Shown piece after piece: positions 22,401 through 35,802 of a stretch of DNA of 64,000 nucleotides. The position numbers and the translations under genes were made by a program. A model generated the notes under the pieces. That model was not told where the DNA came from. It saw only the letters and a list, made by a program, of their open reading frames with translations, and did not search any database. The stretch comes from Powellomyces hirtus. Its lineage: Eukaryota; Chytridiomycota; Chytridiomycetes; Spizellomycetales; Powellomycetaceae. Numbering within the stretch: the stretch's first letter is position 1; every line of letters begins with the position of its first letter. The stretch is taken from positions 258,501-322,500 of the forward strand of contig JAHLKG010000030.1 of assembly GCA_025526995.1 (NCBI GenBank), in the 5' to 3' direction.

Positions 22401-23624
22401 GGTGACAAAACGCGGGGCCCCGCTGGCGGCGGTCCCAGTATGCATGCTTCATTGAAGGTACCGACGAGCACGACGGACGGTGAGTCCAAATCAGCAGCTT
22501 CCTCAACGGGACCTTCTCCGAACTCGTCACCGGCGCCGGTGCGTTCGACGCTGGGTGTTGCGCCGACGACATCGTCATCGCAGACCTCGCTGTCGGCACA
22601 GTCCCAGTCGAATACCACTACCCCGCCTTCGACCGTGCCCGTCAGTCCCCTCGTTAAGCGCATGCTGCTTCAGCAGCAGCAGCGCCAGGAGCTTCTGAAA
22701 GCAAAGTTGACTGCGTTGGGCAACGAGACTCCGGCGCTGATGTTTCAGGATACGCTCAACCCAGACTTTGGACGGCGGGATGTATCGCCACCTGAAGATG
22801 GGAGGACCGGCATTGAACAGCAGCAACAGCCACAAGAACAACAGCAGCTACATCCCATTGTCACAAACGGCCTGCAGCAGCAACCCATACCTGCAGCCTC
22901 TGCAGCGTCCCATGCTGGGAAAGCCCCTGTCAATCCGCCGCCCTCTGGACCCACTCCGCTGGCCCCGAAACGGTTTCAGAGCATGCCGACAAGTACAAAC
23001 TCGAGCCCTTATTCGTCTCCCCCCCGACAGCAGCAACCGCCCGAAACTGCCGCCGTCGGCGCTGCCAAAACGCCACTGTTGCCGCCACTGGTAACATCGG
23101 TTTCAGCGAAAACGTCTCCCCATCGACATCCGGCTCCACAACTACCTCATGCGTCCCCACATCAGCTGAATCCACAGCAGCAACAACCATCACAACCCTC
23201 CCCAGCGTCGCCCTATTATCCTCCAAAATCCCCGTATTCCTCTCCCGGAACACCGGCAGCGTGCATACCCCACCACGACCAAAGCTCCGCCGCATCCTCC
23301 TTCTCCATCACGGAACATACAGTTAGAATAGGCAACATCACCCCCACGTCAGCCCGGCTTTCCGCGGCTCCGACCATATCTGCCTCGTTTGTGGTGCCGC
23401 CGCCCATCAACACCACTACCACCACCACTCTCCGTATCCTCAGCGGCTATAATGACAACAGTATTGGAAATAGCCTGGAAACTCTCGGTTCGTTACCGGA
23501 TGAGCAGCGCTCAGATGACGATGGGCATGGACAACGTGCTAGTTACATTGAGGATGATCCGGACGATTCGTATGGGAACTTCATGCAGTTTTATGGACAG
23601 GATGAGGATTCGCCGTCGCCATAG
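19472..23624 (+). CDS. Afi1/SPA-domain (DENN-like) polarity protein
   Basis: Fungal Afi1-type protein: an Arf3-docking N-terminal domain and a stabilisation-of-polarity-axis (DENN-related) region, acting in polarised membrane traffic. Exons 19472-19955, 20024-20107, 20207-20361, 20440-20457, 20556-20954, 21016-21588, 21659-21931, 21996-23624 give 1204 residues. Start: [39 protein letters not shown] is the family signature; further blocks are [74 protein letters not shown] and [14 protein letters not shown]. Exon 4 is an 18-bp microexon (WVHVFK) needed to reach the conserved FKPLL-like block. From about residue 790 it is low-complexity, rich in Gln, Pro and Ser, and ends with an acidic tail. 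Confidence 0.85.
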
Positions 23625-24072
23625 GCGCGCGATACGGCATGCTGCCACCGTTCACCCCCACGGATTCTGGTTCCTACCTGCCAACCCGTCACACGTCGCA
23701 CAACCCACAGCTTGATGCCCTTTACACGCCATTTTTTTTCTTTTGGCCGGTAATTATGTTGTAATACATAATATCTTCAGATTCGATCATAACATTTGTT
23801 GAACGGTCTCTCTTCCTTTTACACACACACACACACGTACACACGTCTCCTTTGCACATAAACACACACGTAGACAGACATACTAAGCACATCAACCGCA
23901 GGGGGTTCCACAACAGTCATTTGTCTATACACACGACCAAATCGAAGGGTTCATCGCGTATCCAACCATTATCAGCAAATCGCGGAAGTATTTTGGCTCT
24001 TGGTCTCTGGGCGGTGACACGTCCTTGTTGGGTTTTTTTTTTTCTTGATTTTGCCCTTTTTGTTTCATTTGT
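23625..24072. other. 3' flanks of convergent genes with CA microsatellite
   Basis: Contains a short (AC)n run at about 23821-23835 and no recognisable gene. Confidence 0.5.
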
Positions 24073-26076
24073 TCACCACTGGTCTTTTGGAATCACCGCC
24101 GAATGCAACGAATCTCCGCTCCGAATCCGGCCAATCAGGCCCTGCCGTCTCGGACCCGGCCGTCCGGCCATCCCGCCAGCTGCCGAACCCGTACCCCCAT
24201 AACCGCCCCCACTCGTATGCGTGTTATACATATGCTGGAACATATCGCTGTTGGTACTACTATGCGCATTAGCACGGATGTTGTTGTTGTTGTTGTTGTT
24301 GTTGTTGTAATGACTATTCGCAAATGCGCGTTGCTGGTGGTGGGTCGGTGGGAGAGCCGCGACCACGCGGCTAAGTTCGGCGGCCCAGGCGCGGCGGTCC
24401 GGTTGCGGGAGGAGCCCGGATGCGAGAGCTCGGATGTAGAAGTCGCGTTTGGCGGTGAGGTGGGTGAGGGCGGTAGGGGTGGTGGTGGTGGAGGTTGAGT
24501 TTGAGGAGGTGGTTGAGGAGGTGGAGGTGCGAGGAGTGGTGGGAAGGGTGGCCATGTGGGACGGATGGGCGAGGAAGATGGAACGGGATTGAGGACGTTT
24601 GGGTGGGGGGTTGTGGAGAGAGGCTGTTGGGATGAGACCTGCTTGTGGTGCTTCTGAAAAGAAAATCAGAAGAGGAAGGGTGAGCAAGTCGGGAGGTGCG
24701 AAGATAAACAGGAAACTTTGTATGGGTACCTTCATCACTCCCTTTCCACAATACCACACTCCACCCGTCCGCCAACACTGCCCACACATCGACTCTCATG
24801 TTGGGATCGACATTGATTTCCGGCCAACTGGTTGCATCCCACGCCTGTCGAATCGCATGGGTTGGTTGATGTGACGTCCTTTCCGTGTGCTTCTGCTTCT
24901 GATTTTCTTTCGGCGGCAGTGATGGTGCTGGTACACTACTTATGGTACTATACGTTTTCGTCGTGCTGTGGCTGTTGGTTTGCGTGCGAGGGTTGGAGTT
25001 GTTGGGGTTATTTTTATTGTTGGTGCGCACGACGAGGTCGCGGTAAGGTTCTGACCCGGCGGAGATGAGGGAGTCGCGCCAGGATGAGCTGGAGGTAGAG
25101 GAGGAGGAGGATGTGGAGGCGGAGGGGATGGGGAGGCCGGTTCCGGTCCCTCCGCGAGCGAGCCAGGTTTGAACAGCGGGGTTAGTTCTCGCGAAGGCTT
25201 TTTGGGGGCGTTGTGGTGGTTGTTGGTATTGTTGAGTTGCTTGTTGCTGTTGTTGTTGTTGGGTAGGGATTGGTGTAAGCGCGATATCAGCACTGTTACT
25301 GTTATTCTTGTTACTGCCGTTTTTGGTGTCGGGTGGTATGACTTGCGGCGGATGCACCAAATGCGACTTTCTCCTCCGTCGTCTGCGGAGACAGAGCCCA
25401 AACAGCAAGCACGCCACTACCAGGAGTCCGACGCCGATGCCGATGCCTGTTACGGCGAGGACGGTTGGGCGGTGGGAGGTGGTGGATGTGTCGGCGAGGG
25501 AGGTGGCGTCGGGGCGGAGTGCTGTTTCTGTTGGTGTTGGTAGTGGATCTGAGACGGAGAGGGGGGTGCTGGTGGGCGCGGTTGTGGAAGAGGGAGGGGA
25601 TGTTGAGGTTGGAGACGTCGTGGGAGCGGATGGCAGGGGTGGGAGGATGTCCGAGACGACACCGGCGCAGCCTCGCAAAAACTCCACCTAAACCAAAGGA
25701 AAAAGAAAATGCATCCACTATCAGTACATTGCTCATTTTTCATTCCCCCTTCTTTTTCTGGACTTACCCTTGGTCCAGAAGCGACACTCTCCAACACATT
25801 CCTACATTCTGGTCCACTCCACGCCAGACACTGTTCATAAAACCCCTGTCCGGACGCATCCGAGCACGGCGGAGCCGCTGCCGCATTCCCCGCTGCTGCA
25901 GCGACCACTTTCCCCACAGCATAGCTCATACAGGCCCCCGTGCAGTCGGCCGCAGGGGTGGGTGCGCCCGTCGGGTTGGCAATGAGGGGTGGTGGAGCAG
26001 GGGGAGGAGGCATGAGGCGGATGGATATGATGGGTTGTTGTTGTGGTGCTGGTGGTGGTGGAGGTTGTTGTTGCAT
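24073..26076 (-). CDS. Single-pass membrane protein, unknown function
   Basis: Exons 25768-26076, 24730-25687, 24073-24653 give 615 residues. The N-terminal part has a Pro-rich start (MQQQPPPPPAPQQQ), then a Cys-containing region (ADCTGACMSY, PPCSDASGQGFYEQCLAWSG, ECRNVLE, FLRGCAGVV). A Ser/Thr/Pro-rich stalk follows. One membrane helix is TVLAVTGIGIGVGLLVVACL (about residues 178-200), followed at once by LRRRRRRK, which predicts a cytosolic C-terminal part. That tail is low-complexity: poly-Gln, poly-Ser, Asn9 near HYNNN (a (TTG)n microsatellite at 24281-24307). This is the layout of fungal Wsc/Mid2-like wall sensors, but no WSC domain is seen and no signal peptide precedes the Cys region, so a first exon may be missing. 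Not assigned to a family. Confidence 0.6.
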
Positions 26077-27052
26077 GCCGTGGACCCCAGAAAAGTTTGG
26101 AAATGTGGTGGGTCGCTATCGAAGCGCAGTCGCGATTTCTGGTGCGGAGAGACCTACGAGGCTGTTTTTTTTTGGCGTGCCGACAGCTATGCGCCCGACG
26201 CAGTACGTACACAGGCAACAATGGCTTGGAAGCCTTGCTATAACCGTGATGGAGGATAACGGTCTCGGAGCCTCGGGGTGTGTAAGGCGCAATTCCAACT
26301 CTGTGCGTTCGCTGGGGTTCTGTCTCGCGCGATATGTCCTACAATTGTACAAGGGAATTTCGTTTTCCTGCAGCTATGACGAAATAGTTGTCACGAAACA
26401 ACAACAGAGGGGAAACCACAGATACGTCAAAACAAAAATATTGCTATAAAAGTACACACCTGTTTGTAAATTAATATTTATTTTTCTATTGCAATGGGTG
26501 GGAAATCAACGAAGAGTGAGGTGTGAGGGATGGGAATTACCAGTGGATTTTGCTGCGCGCGCGCGTCTTTTGGAACACTTTTGAACCAAGCCACATTTGC
26601 AGTTCACGCGTCTTGCAGTTTTGAGTAAGCGGACGCGTCAGGGTTCTTTGTGGAAGTGAATTGGACTGCAGCAATGACCTGATGTGAGCGGCTGATGTTT
26701 TCAACAAACAAAGAATGGAACATCCACTGCTATATAGCCGTCTCGTTTGCATGTGCAGACTTACAGCCCCCCGCGTCCGACTCAAAAATGAGAAGAATAT
26801 ATGCGCACTCCTGAATTTTCTTTCAATTTTTTTTTTTTTAGATCATTCTCTATTCATGGTTTCTACGAAAACGACAGCACCCGTGTAATTCCCAACACTT
26901 GGGCCATTGTTCTCGCGAACAAGATCCGGCTCTCATCTACCGCACTTGCGTCATCGGGGGCAACGGATGTGAGCAGGTGGTATGGTGTCGCATGTAACTG
27001 TGTCCGAGCCAAAAAAAAAAAAAGAAAAGGAAAAGCAAGGAAGACAACCTCG
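26077..27052. other. Intergenic, no supported gene
   Basis: About 1 kb between two minus-strand genes. Frames are short and lack motifs. It may contain an undetected 5' exon of the membrane-protein gene (26077-26400). AT-rich run near 26460-26500. Confidence 0.4.
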
Positions 27053-29668
27053 TTAGTTATCGAAATGGCGGACTTGGACATTTTCTTGTTCTACCTTCTC
27101 GGTTGTCTCTGCAGCTGATGCAGCGTCGTACGTGGTGGATTCGTTGATCTCTGTGCCGGGTTTCACGACAAACCCGGCTGGTTGTGGGGTTTCGCCGATT
27201 TTCCAAGCACTGTCGAAAAAGACACTTTGCCATTCCGCCTAGAGGAACACATGGAAAGTTTTACTCTACCTTTCGAAAAGAACAGAAAAGGGGGCCGAGT
27301 GTGCATGTTGTCTTTCCCTTACCTCTTCAGGCAACGGCCATGACTCTGTCTCGTGCGAATAAGCGCGGAATTGAAAAACGCATTTGGAGCTTGCGAGGTT
27401 GTGGTTGGCAGGACTTCGTCGGAATGCGATGGATCGTGCTGTCAGTGAGATTGCGGACATGCACAGTTCTTCCACTGCCGGATTCTGTACGAAAGAGTTG
27501 CAAAAAGATTTCAATAAAACTCAGATGAAAACAAATGCACCAACTGCAATCATCTCCCATACCTTCAATATCAAATCATCAATCTCCACGCCCCTCAAAC
27601 TGGTTGGGGCTCTAAAATTCGCACCCATCCTCGATAACCTCCTGAACAGGATTGCAGGTGACGTCCAGCGGGTGCCCAGATGTTCGTCAGTGAACTCCGT
27701 GCGTGGTGAAATGAGGCGGCATTGTCCTTCGCCAATGTCAATTTGAATGTCGTTTAGCACGCCCCGGATATGGAGGGTCGCGCGGTTGGGGGATGTGGGG
27801 CGAATGGACCAGTCGGCGTAGGGGAGCTCGGCGTAGGTGTATTGCACCATGGCGGTTGGGGCAAAGTGTATGGTGCGGAATTTCACGATGCTGGTTTCTG
27901 ATATGGAAAATACATACATCAACGCACATCGACAGGAGATCGTCGGCTTTTTGTATCTTTTGCTGAGAACACCTCAACCTTTTCACTAACCTTTATCAAT
28001 TTCGATATCACTGATCCCCTCTTCATCCCACACATTGGTTGCCTCATTCCACCATCTGATAGTCGCAGATTCTTGATGCAAGAGACACCCGGCATCGACC
28101 TGAAAACTGACTAGCATGGGCCAGATGTCAGAAGCTGCGGCTGTTGTCGGGGTCGACGGTTCTTCAGCGTCTTCTTCAGCTGCTTTGGCGTCTTCGTCGT
28201 CTTCGGTGGTTTCTTTTTTAAACGGGTATGGGAGTGTGGTGATTTTGCCTTCTTTGGCCAACACTAAGGTACAAATAAAATTGATCAGCAGATGGACGAT
28301 GCATGGGATTTAGCAAAGGGCAGTACTTGGCCGAATCGTCCACGTATCCACCGTTTTGGGCGGATCTGGCATCTCAATCAAGTCAAAATTCAGGATCGGT
28401 CCAATGACGGACATCGGTGGACCAGCAGTGGACTGCTGTTCGTATGGCGCGATGGCGGTGAAACCGGATTCAAGCAGCATGCGGATGGACACGTTGGCGA
28501 GTACGAGAGGTTTGGGAAGAGTTGTGGACATTTTGAGGTCGGCAAAGTCAATCACTTTGTGCCTGAATGAATGAGGTACCAACGTGAGTGATGAGTTGAA
28601 AAATGCGCTTGCACTCGTTCCTTACCGTGGATTTTTGGTCAAGTTGCCCCAGATGCCAAACACGTAATTGTGAGTGCGCGAAGCAAGCTGAAAGTTTTCG
28701 TTTGGCTCGCGGGCGAATTGATCGATATGCTGGAGTATCTGCGACGTGGCTGCGTCCCACTTTGCATGTATGAGCTCCCGTACCCGCAACAGATGGGCTG
28801 TCAGGCTTTTGAAAGTTGACTCTTTTTGCGCGTCCAGGCCTCCGTAGAGCTGCTGCTCGATTTCCGAGCATAGCTAATGGTGGAAGTCGGTGTAAGTCAT
28901 AGTGTGGTGGAGCCTGTGGGATTGTGTGGGTTGCACACACCTGTTCTGCTGGTGGTAGCTCTATGAAAAGTGGGAGAAGTGATGGAACGGCCTCTTCTTC
29001 GGGTGTTTCCTTGGCCCACTGGTTTAAGTAGGTGTTGAGGTCACGCTCGTTTTTGGGGTTGGGCATTTTGCGACATTCCAGATATGACTGCCACTGCAAT
29101 CTGGATTCAGCATTCAGGATGCGATTACAGCAAAGACACGCCATTAACAAAACCCACCTCAAGCTCCCTCTCCTTTGCTTCAATAATGGACATCAAGCGT
29201 GCTGACCGGGTTTCCATGATTCTGCCAAGTTCGGCGGTTTCCGCTTCAAAGCGATCATGTTCCTGTAATGACAAAGATGTTTGTCGTCATTTTTGGCGGG
29301 CAATATACACAGCAGTAGAGGAATGAAGGTCTTTTTTTGGCGAGCACAGCGAGAATGTGAATGCTGAAGTCGGGGGTGGTTTGTCAATGTTGTTGGGTGT
29401 GCTTTACCTGAGCGAACAAGGCTTCTAAGGCTTCGCGCTGAAGACGTTGTTTCAGTTCCAGCTCTTTGCGTAACTGCTCAGCAATTCGCGCCTCTGTATG
29501 GAATTCATGGTATTAGATTCAGGTTCCAGAGAGATAGTTGGAGTACAGGTGACGATAACGGGAGAGCTGGTACAGACCCTCCTCGGCCTGCAACCGTTCC
29601 TCCTCTAAGAGTCTCTCCTTTTCAAGCTCCTTTTTGCTTTTCTTTTTCTCTTTCTTCTTAGGGCCCAT
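27053..29668 (-). CDS. DNAI7: DNAI7/CASC1 (CFAP94) axonemal dynein-associated protein
   Basis: Ciliary protein that associates with axonemal dynein intermediate chains; its presence implies a motile flagellum. Ten exons: 29578-29668, 29408-29493, 29158-29262, 28941-29093, 28626-28873, 28327-28562, 27991-28263, 27563-27897, 27323-27484, 27053-27238. Every junction is GT-AG and the sum is 625 codons with no internal stop. Landmarks: Lys/Glu-rich start MGPKKKEKKKSKKELEKERL, long coiled coil, WQSYLECRKMPNPKNERDLN (compare WxxYIxCDGSPDPSVxxEIN in animal CASC1), VFGIWGNLTKNPR with the next exon HKVIDF, acidic insert, then the C-terminal CASC1 domain. An upstream in-frame ATG at 29749 would add 27 residues; 29668 is preferred because the KKKEKKK start matches the family. 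Confidence 0.92.
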
Positions 29669-30303
29669 GGTTGAGTGAGACGATTGTTGCTCTAGGAAAC
29701 ACGCCGGACGTGTTGGGGCGCAGCGGACGCGAACTGCTTGCTGACTCATTGGGCGGGGGTCAGTCAGGGATGGCTGGAATGTGAGTGGATGTAGTAGTTC
29801 GCATACAGCAGTGCACGTTCATGGTTAAGATCTACGACGGGTATCTGATCGTCGTGGACACCCTAAGTTTCGTTCTTGATTAATGAAGACAGCAGTCACT
29901 CAGTCCATTCATGAACTCATGGACTCCAGAAACAGGGCAGGCAGGCGTTTATATGCAGTCAGTCAATCACTAATCAAATCGACGTACTTGGAGACCCCAC
30001 AAGAAACAAACGCAACGTTGGAGAACTTGTCATCGAGGATATGATGCACGCGCAATAGTATAATATAAAATGAATCTGCCTTAGTCGCTCACTTGTTTAA
30101 CCTGTGCGTATATCGATAGTTGATGACAAGCACCGAGTCAGTCAGTCAGTGCCTACATACAGGATGCACGCGCCTCTCATCACACACACCATGTCCTGTA
30201 GCCTAACGCCCCGCCCAACCCCCCACCTCTTTCGCTCTGGGTGCTGCTGAACTTTCCAATCCCAATCCTCCTTTCATCTTTCTACCCCTACACTCCCGCA
30301 GAC
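29669..30303. other. Divergent promoter region between DNAI7 and SLT2
   Basis: 635 bp with short CAGT repeats (for example about 30136-30150) and no gene. Both flanking genes start outward from here. Confidence 0.5.
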
Positions 30304-32443
<2,140 letters not shown>

Positions 32444-33838
32444 TAGTTGGGCGCGTTCCTCCCCAGCCCAGCTAAGCTAAGCATCCCACACCGCATTCTT
32501 TGGAGAACGGAAAACCCAAAAAAAAAGAAAAAAACCAATATTGGGAACGATATGCCACCCCTTGAAAACAGCCCCTCGCCATTTTCGCCCCTTCCCGTTC
32601 CCCGCGACCTTTCCTTCTGTTCTTCTCTTTTTCGCTCAGGCGATATAGAATATACTGACCAGGAACATTTGCGTATCATTCATCGGGATATCCTTTTATA
32701 AACTCAAGAGAAAACATACGCTATATAATTTGATCCTTTGCACCTCTTTATTTAGATATGACCGTTCATGGACTATTTTATCCTGGTACTACTTAGTGAA
32801 TTAAAATTTTTTAGTGTATAACTCTTTACCCAGGTGTGTGACTAGGTGGAAAACAGTTAAAGACACCTTAAAGGTGTGCAACAATTGACTGAATTGTAAG
32901 AAAACCCTCCTTACATTATTTTTTATAAATATACCAAATTTGGGCATTTTCACCAATTTAGCCAATAACCTCTACATACTCTTGCAATTTATTCACCTGG
33001 ACAACAGTAACAGTTACAAACCGACGTCTATGTCTTTAGTCTTAGAACTCAACCCCCCTCTTTACTAATTACATAAATTTATTCATTGTCAGGGGTAAAA
33101 GAATTACCCTATTATTAAAAGTGGGATCAGTCGCAAATTTTAACCTTATAATATTTTTAGTCTTCAGTCTTATGAATTCTCCTTAAATTATTACTTTGTG
33201 TAACTTATCCCTTTTTGACTTTAGTACTACCACTTTATCATTTCCGCTCATTTCTAGCTTATTTCAATGTAAATAGAGATCGGGACTAAATTAGCTAACC
33301 TAGGATGTAAGCAGTACTCAAGAATTCTACCACCTAATAAGATATATTTTCTTTGCCAGTACCAAGAAAAGCAAGTAATATTACACTTCAAGAATTGCAC
33401 AAATACCCAACGACTTTCCTCTGATTTGATGAGCTGTAAACTAAACCACATAACCCACTACATGATGTCATATGCCCCATGTCCAAAAAATACCGCCATA
33501 GTAGCAATGTGGACTATCTCTCTAAGCCATTGGTTTGATTTCCAAGAAACGCGGATCAAAGTTAGCTAAGCAGTGGCTGAAACAAGTTTTATTATAGGCT
33601 CATAACACATGTTTCCTGAAACCTGGATAAGACGTGTTTTTGTACTCGGTGGACTCACCACTGTATCCACAATATGAAAAGTGGCGTAATAGTTGTCGTG
33701 ATAAGCAGAAATGGGTGCAAAGTATTAATAGTAGAGTACTTCCTGCTCCTGTTTAAAGAAATATATGGTCTTTTGAATCCAGACTTAGTTCATACTGCTC
33801 ATCTTCTATATCAATTGCTCTCAAGCTAAGCGTATCAC
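32444..33838. other. AT-rich spacer leading into degraded LTR element
   Basis: Strongly AT-rich from about 32700. No coding frame. The last part, ending CGTATCACA at 33838 directly before a TGGTAGCACCACC primer site, is probably the 5' LTR of the oldest element in the nest. It includes a TATA-like AAATATATGG near 33760. The left end of that LTR cannot be fixed because no second copy is present. Confidence 0.45.
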
Positions 33839-33907
33839 ATGGTAGCACCACCCAATTGATCTCGGGCATCCTCACTATCATCACTATCATTCCTACACCA
33901 TGTCAAG
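33839..33907 (+). mobile_element. Oldest LTR element (Element-0), primer site, leader and first Gag codons
   Basis: TGGTAGCACCACC at 33839-33851 matches the primer-binding site of Gypsy-1. An ATG at 33900 begins a frame (ATG TCA AG) that is cut by Gypsy-1 and resumes at 47266. Removing Gypsy-1 and one TCAAG copy rejoins the frame exactly. The right part is listed separately. Confidence 0.75.
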
Positions 33908-34182
33908 TGTAATGAGGCGTGGCTCGCCAGCCTAAGTCTAGACACGCGTCGGGAAGGGCCCCGCGTGAGATGGATGCTAGCGTCAGCATCCCAAAGGGTA
34001 CTAGACCTCAGGGATGGCCACGGATGGCCATCACGTGACCAGGACTGCCTCGCGGTCCAGAAGAAAAGTAGGAATACTCCGACGAGGGCATATTCAAGAC
34101 TTAGAAATCTTACTGTAGAATTAGACATAGGGAATTCCCGAATAGAAGACTAGACTCTGGCAACGGACTTAGCATTATTACA
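33908..34182 (+). repeat. Gypsy-1 5' LTR (275 bp)
   Basis: Same sequence family as the LTRs at 46986, 57171 and 60722. Starts TGTAATGAGGCGTGGCTCGC. Contains a CACGTGAC motif about midway. Left flank TCAAG matches the right flank of the 3' LTR. Confidence 0.97.
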
Positions 34183-34195
34183 TGGTAGCACCACC
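34183..34195 (+). promoter_or_regulatory. Gypsy-1 primer-binding site
   Basis: TGGTAGCACCACC directly follows the 5' LTR. Its complement ends GCTACCA, as does the 3' end of initiator tRNA-Met (yeast Ty1 uses TGGTAGCGCC). So first-strand synthesis is probably primed by the 3' end of an initiator tRNA; the exact tRNA is inferred. Confidence 0.75.
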
Positions 34196-34210
34196 CCGTA
34201 GACGACAACA

Positions 34211-35358
34211 ATGGCACGTAGCACCAGGAACAGCCCAATGGCAGGGGAAAGCCCGGCAGTAGGAGAACCCGAAGTTGACACACCGATCGGCAACCCGTCG
34301 CAATGTTGGCTGCACAATTGGCGGAGACCCAACGCCTACTGCAGGAACAGATCGCAATGGGAGAGGCCCGCTTCGAAGCCCTTCTCTCAAGGATTCCAAC
34401 TCCAGTCCAACCAGCGGTTGCAACACCGCACGTCGACATCATCCTGGCGGAAGAAAACCGCACACGAATGCAAGCCAAGAAGGAACGCCGCGAGAACCTT
34501 CGCAAGCAGCTGACACACTTCGACGGAAAAGGGAACAGTGAAGAAATGGTGTCGAAGGTCGATGAGTTCTTGAAGGTCCACACGCGCTACCTTGAGGCAA
34601 CCGACTTCAGGACGGACCACCGGGACGTCGACCACATCTCGGGGTACCTCAAGGAGACCGCCGACGAGTGGTGGCAAATGCTCAGAGATGCCGGCGACCT
34701 GCCCACGACATTGGAAGAGTTCACAAGGACACTCCGCACCCGCTTCTATCCCGCCAACTTACGAAACACCGCGGAGGCACAGATGAAGCGGCTGGTTTTC
34801 ACTAATAACATATCGGAGTACATTGCCAAGTTCAATACCCTTCGGGCCCAGATCGCAACGCTCGACAATAAGGAGCGACTTACCCCAAGGCAAGAGCCCG
34901 ACTACTTCTTGACCGGATTCTTGACCAACCACGTCGGCCAGCGCATTTGAGACCACTGCTATGCCGCGATCATGAGGAACAACGGCGCCGAGATCCCAAT
35001 CACCGAGCTACAGAACGAAGCCCTGTTATGCTACAAGATTCGAGGCTATGCGGACGACCTTGCGTGGGTGACCCCCGACGGGAGAAGACGTCAGTACGCC
35101 GCAGTCCAGCCAGCCCAGGTCCACCGAGGGAACTATCAAACACGAGAACGGGGGTGCCACACACCCTACGGCTCAGGCTGTCCCACATGCGGTATGGACA
35201 ACTACCAAGGGACTTCACACCGTGAGCGCACCATCTACAATGAACGCCAGGAGCGCAACGAATGCTTCAATTGCGGGGGAAGAGGCACTACGCCCGTGGG
35301 TGCCCAGCAAGTAAAGGCAAAGCCGGTGAGTATAGGACGTTCACCGCCCCTGTAGAGA
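34211..35358 (+). pseudogene. gag: Gypsy-1 gag (frameshifted, internal stop)
   Basis: Begins MARSTRNSPMAGES, shifts frame near 34303, then a long frame with the retrotransposon Gag core (YLKETADEWWQMLRDAG, FTRTLRTRFYPANLRNTAEA). An in-frame TGA at 34948-34950 lies where the frame continues unbroken (RI-stop-DHCYAAIM). The zinc knuckle CFNCGGRGHYARGC is present only after a single-base frame change near 35290. The gene is therefore broken at three points. Confidence 0.85.
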
Positions 35359-35464
35359 TCACCGAAGGGTCCAGAGATGAGGCGATCAGCGACGGGGGCT
35401 CAGTCAACAGCTTGGATTTTTGCCCCGGGTGCTGAACGCTTGCACCGTCTCAGTACCCCAACCC

Positions 35465-35721
35465 TGTTGAGATTGGACTTTTGAGATAAACCTGTCAAAT
35501 CGACAGCGCTCCAAGACTCCACGTGACCCCCGCTGCACAATGGTGCTTCATCTGACCGCAAATGCTTAGATAGCTTGCACAGCCACCTTTCTTCTTTGTA
35601 GTGTAGCTCTCCTTCACCCATCGTTTACACTTAACAATAACACAATCATTCCATTGTCATCGAGAGTGTCGAGCTAGCTTTTCTCTGGTGCACTACCCTT
35701 TAACCGGACCTACGCACAACA
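35465..35721 (+). repeat. Copia-1 5' LTR (257 bp)
   Basis: Ends CGCACAACA. Immediately followed by the primer site. Identical in length to the 3' LTR. Confidence 0.97.
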
Positions 35722-35733
35722 GGTTATGAGCCC
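35722..35733 (+). promoter_or_regulatory. Copia-1 primer site for half initiator tRNA-Met
   Basis: GGTTATGAGCCC abuts the LTR. Its complement GGGCTCATAACC is the anticodon stem-loop of initiator tRNA-Met (CAT anticodon), not the tRNA 3' end. Drosophila copia is known to be primed this way by a cleaved half tRNA. Confidence 0.85.
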
Positions 35734-35802
35734 TGTCAGCCCGCTCAACGCTTAAAACGACAAACATCCTGCATCCTTCTTCACGTTGTTCAATACTCAA
35801 TC

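Noticed and set aside
24371..24729. Extension of the membrane-protein exon 2 frame beyond 24730
   Set aside because: A good donor at 24729 and the in-frame join to 24653 give the longer, single model; the unspliced end is Ser/His/Pro noise.
33908..34182. Antisense frame in every Gypsy LTR (starts MSNSTVR in two copies)
   Set aside because: It recurs only because the LTR recurs. No motif, start not kept in all copies; most likely chance.
34303..34950. Host gene at the left of the repeat region
   Set aside because: It is the Gypsy-1 Gag core, between its LTR and zinc knuckle.
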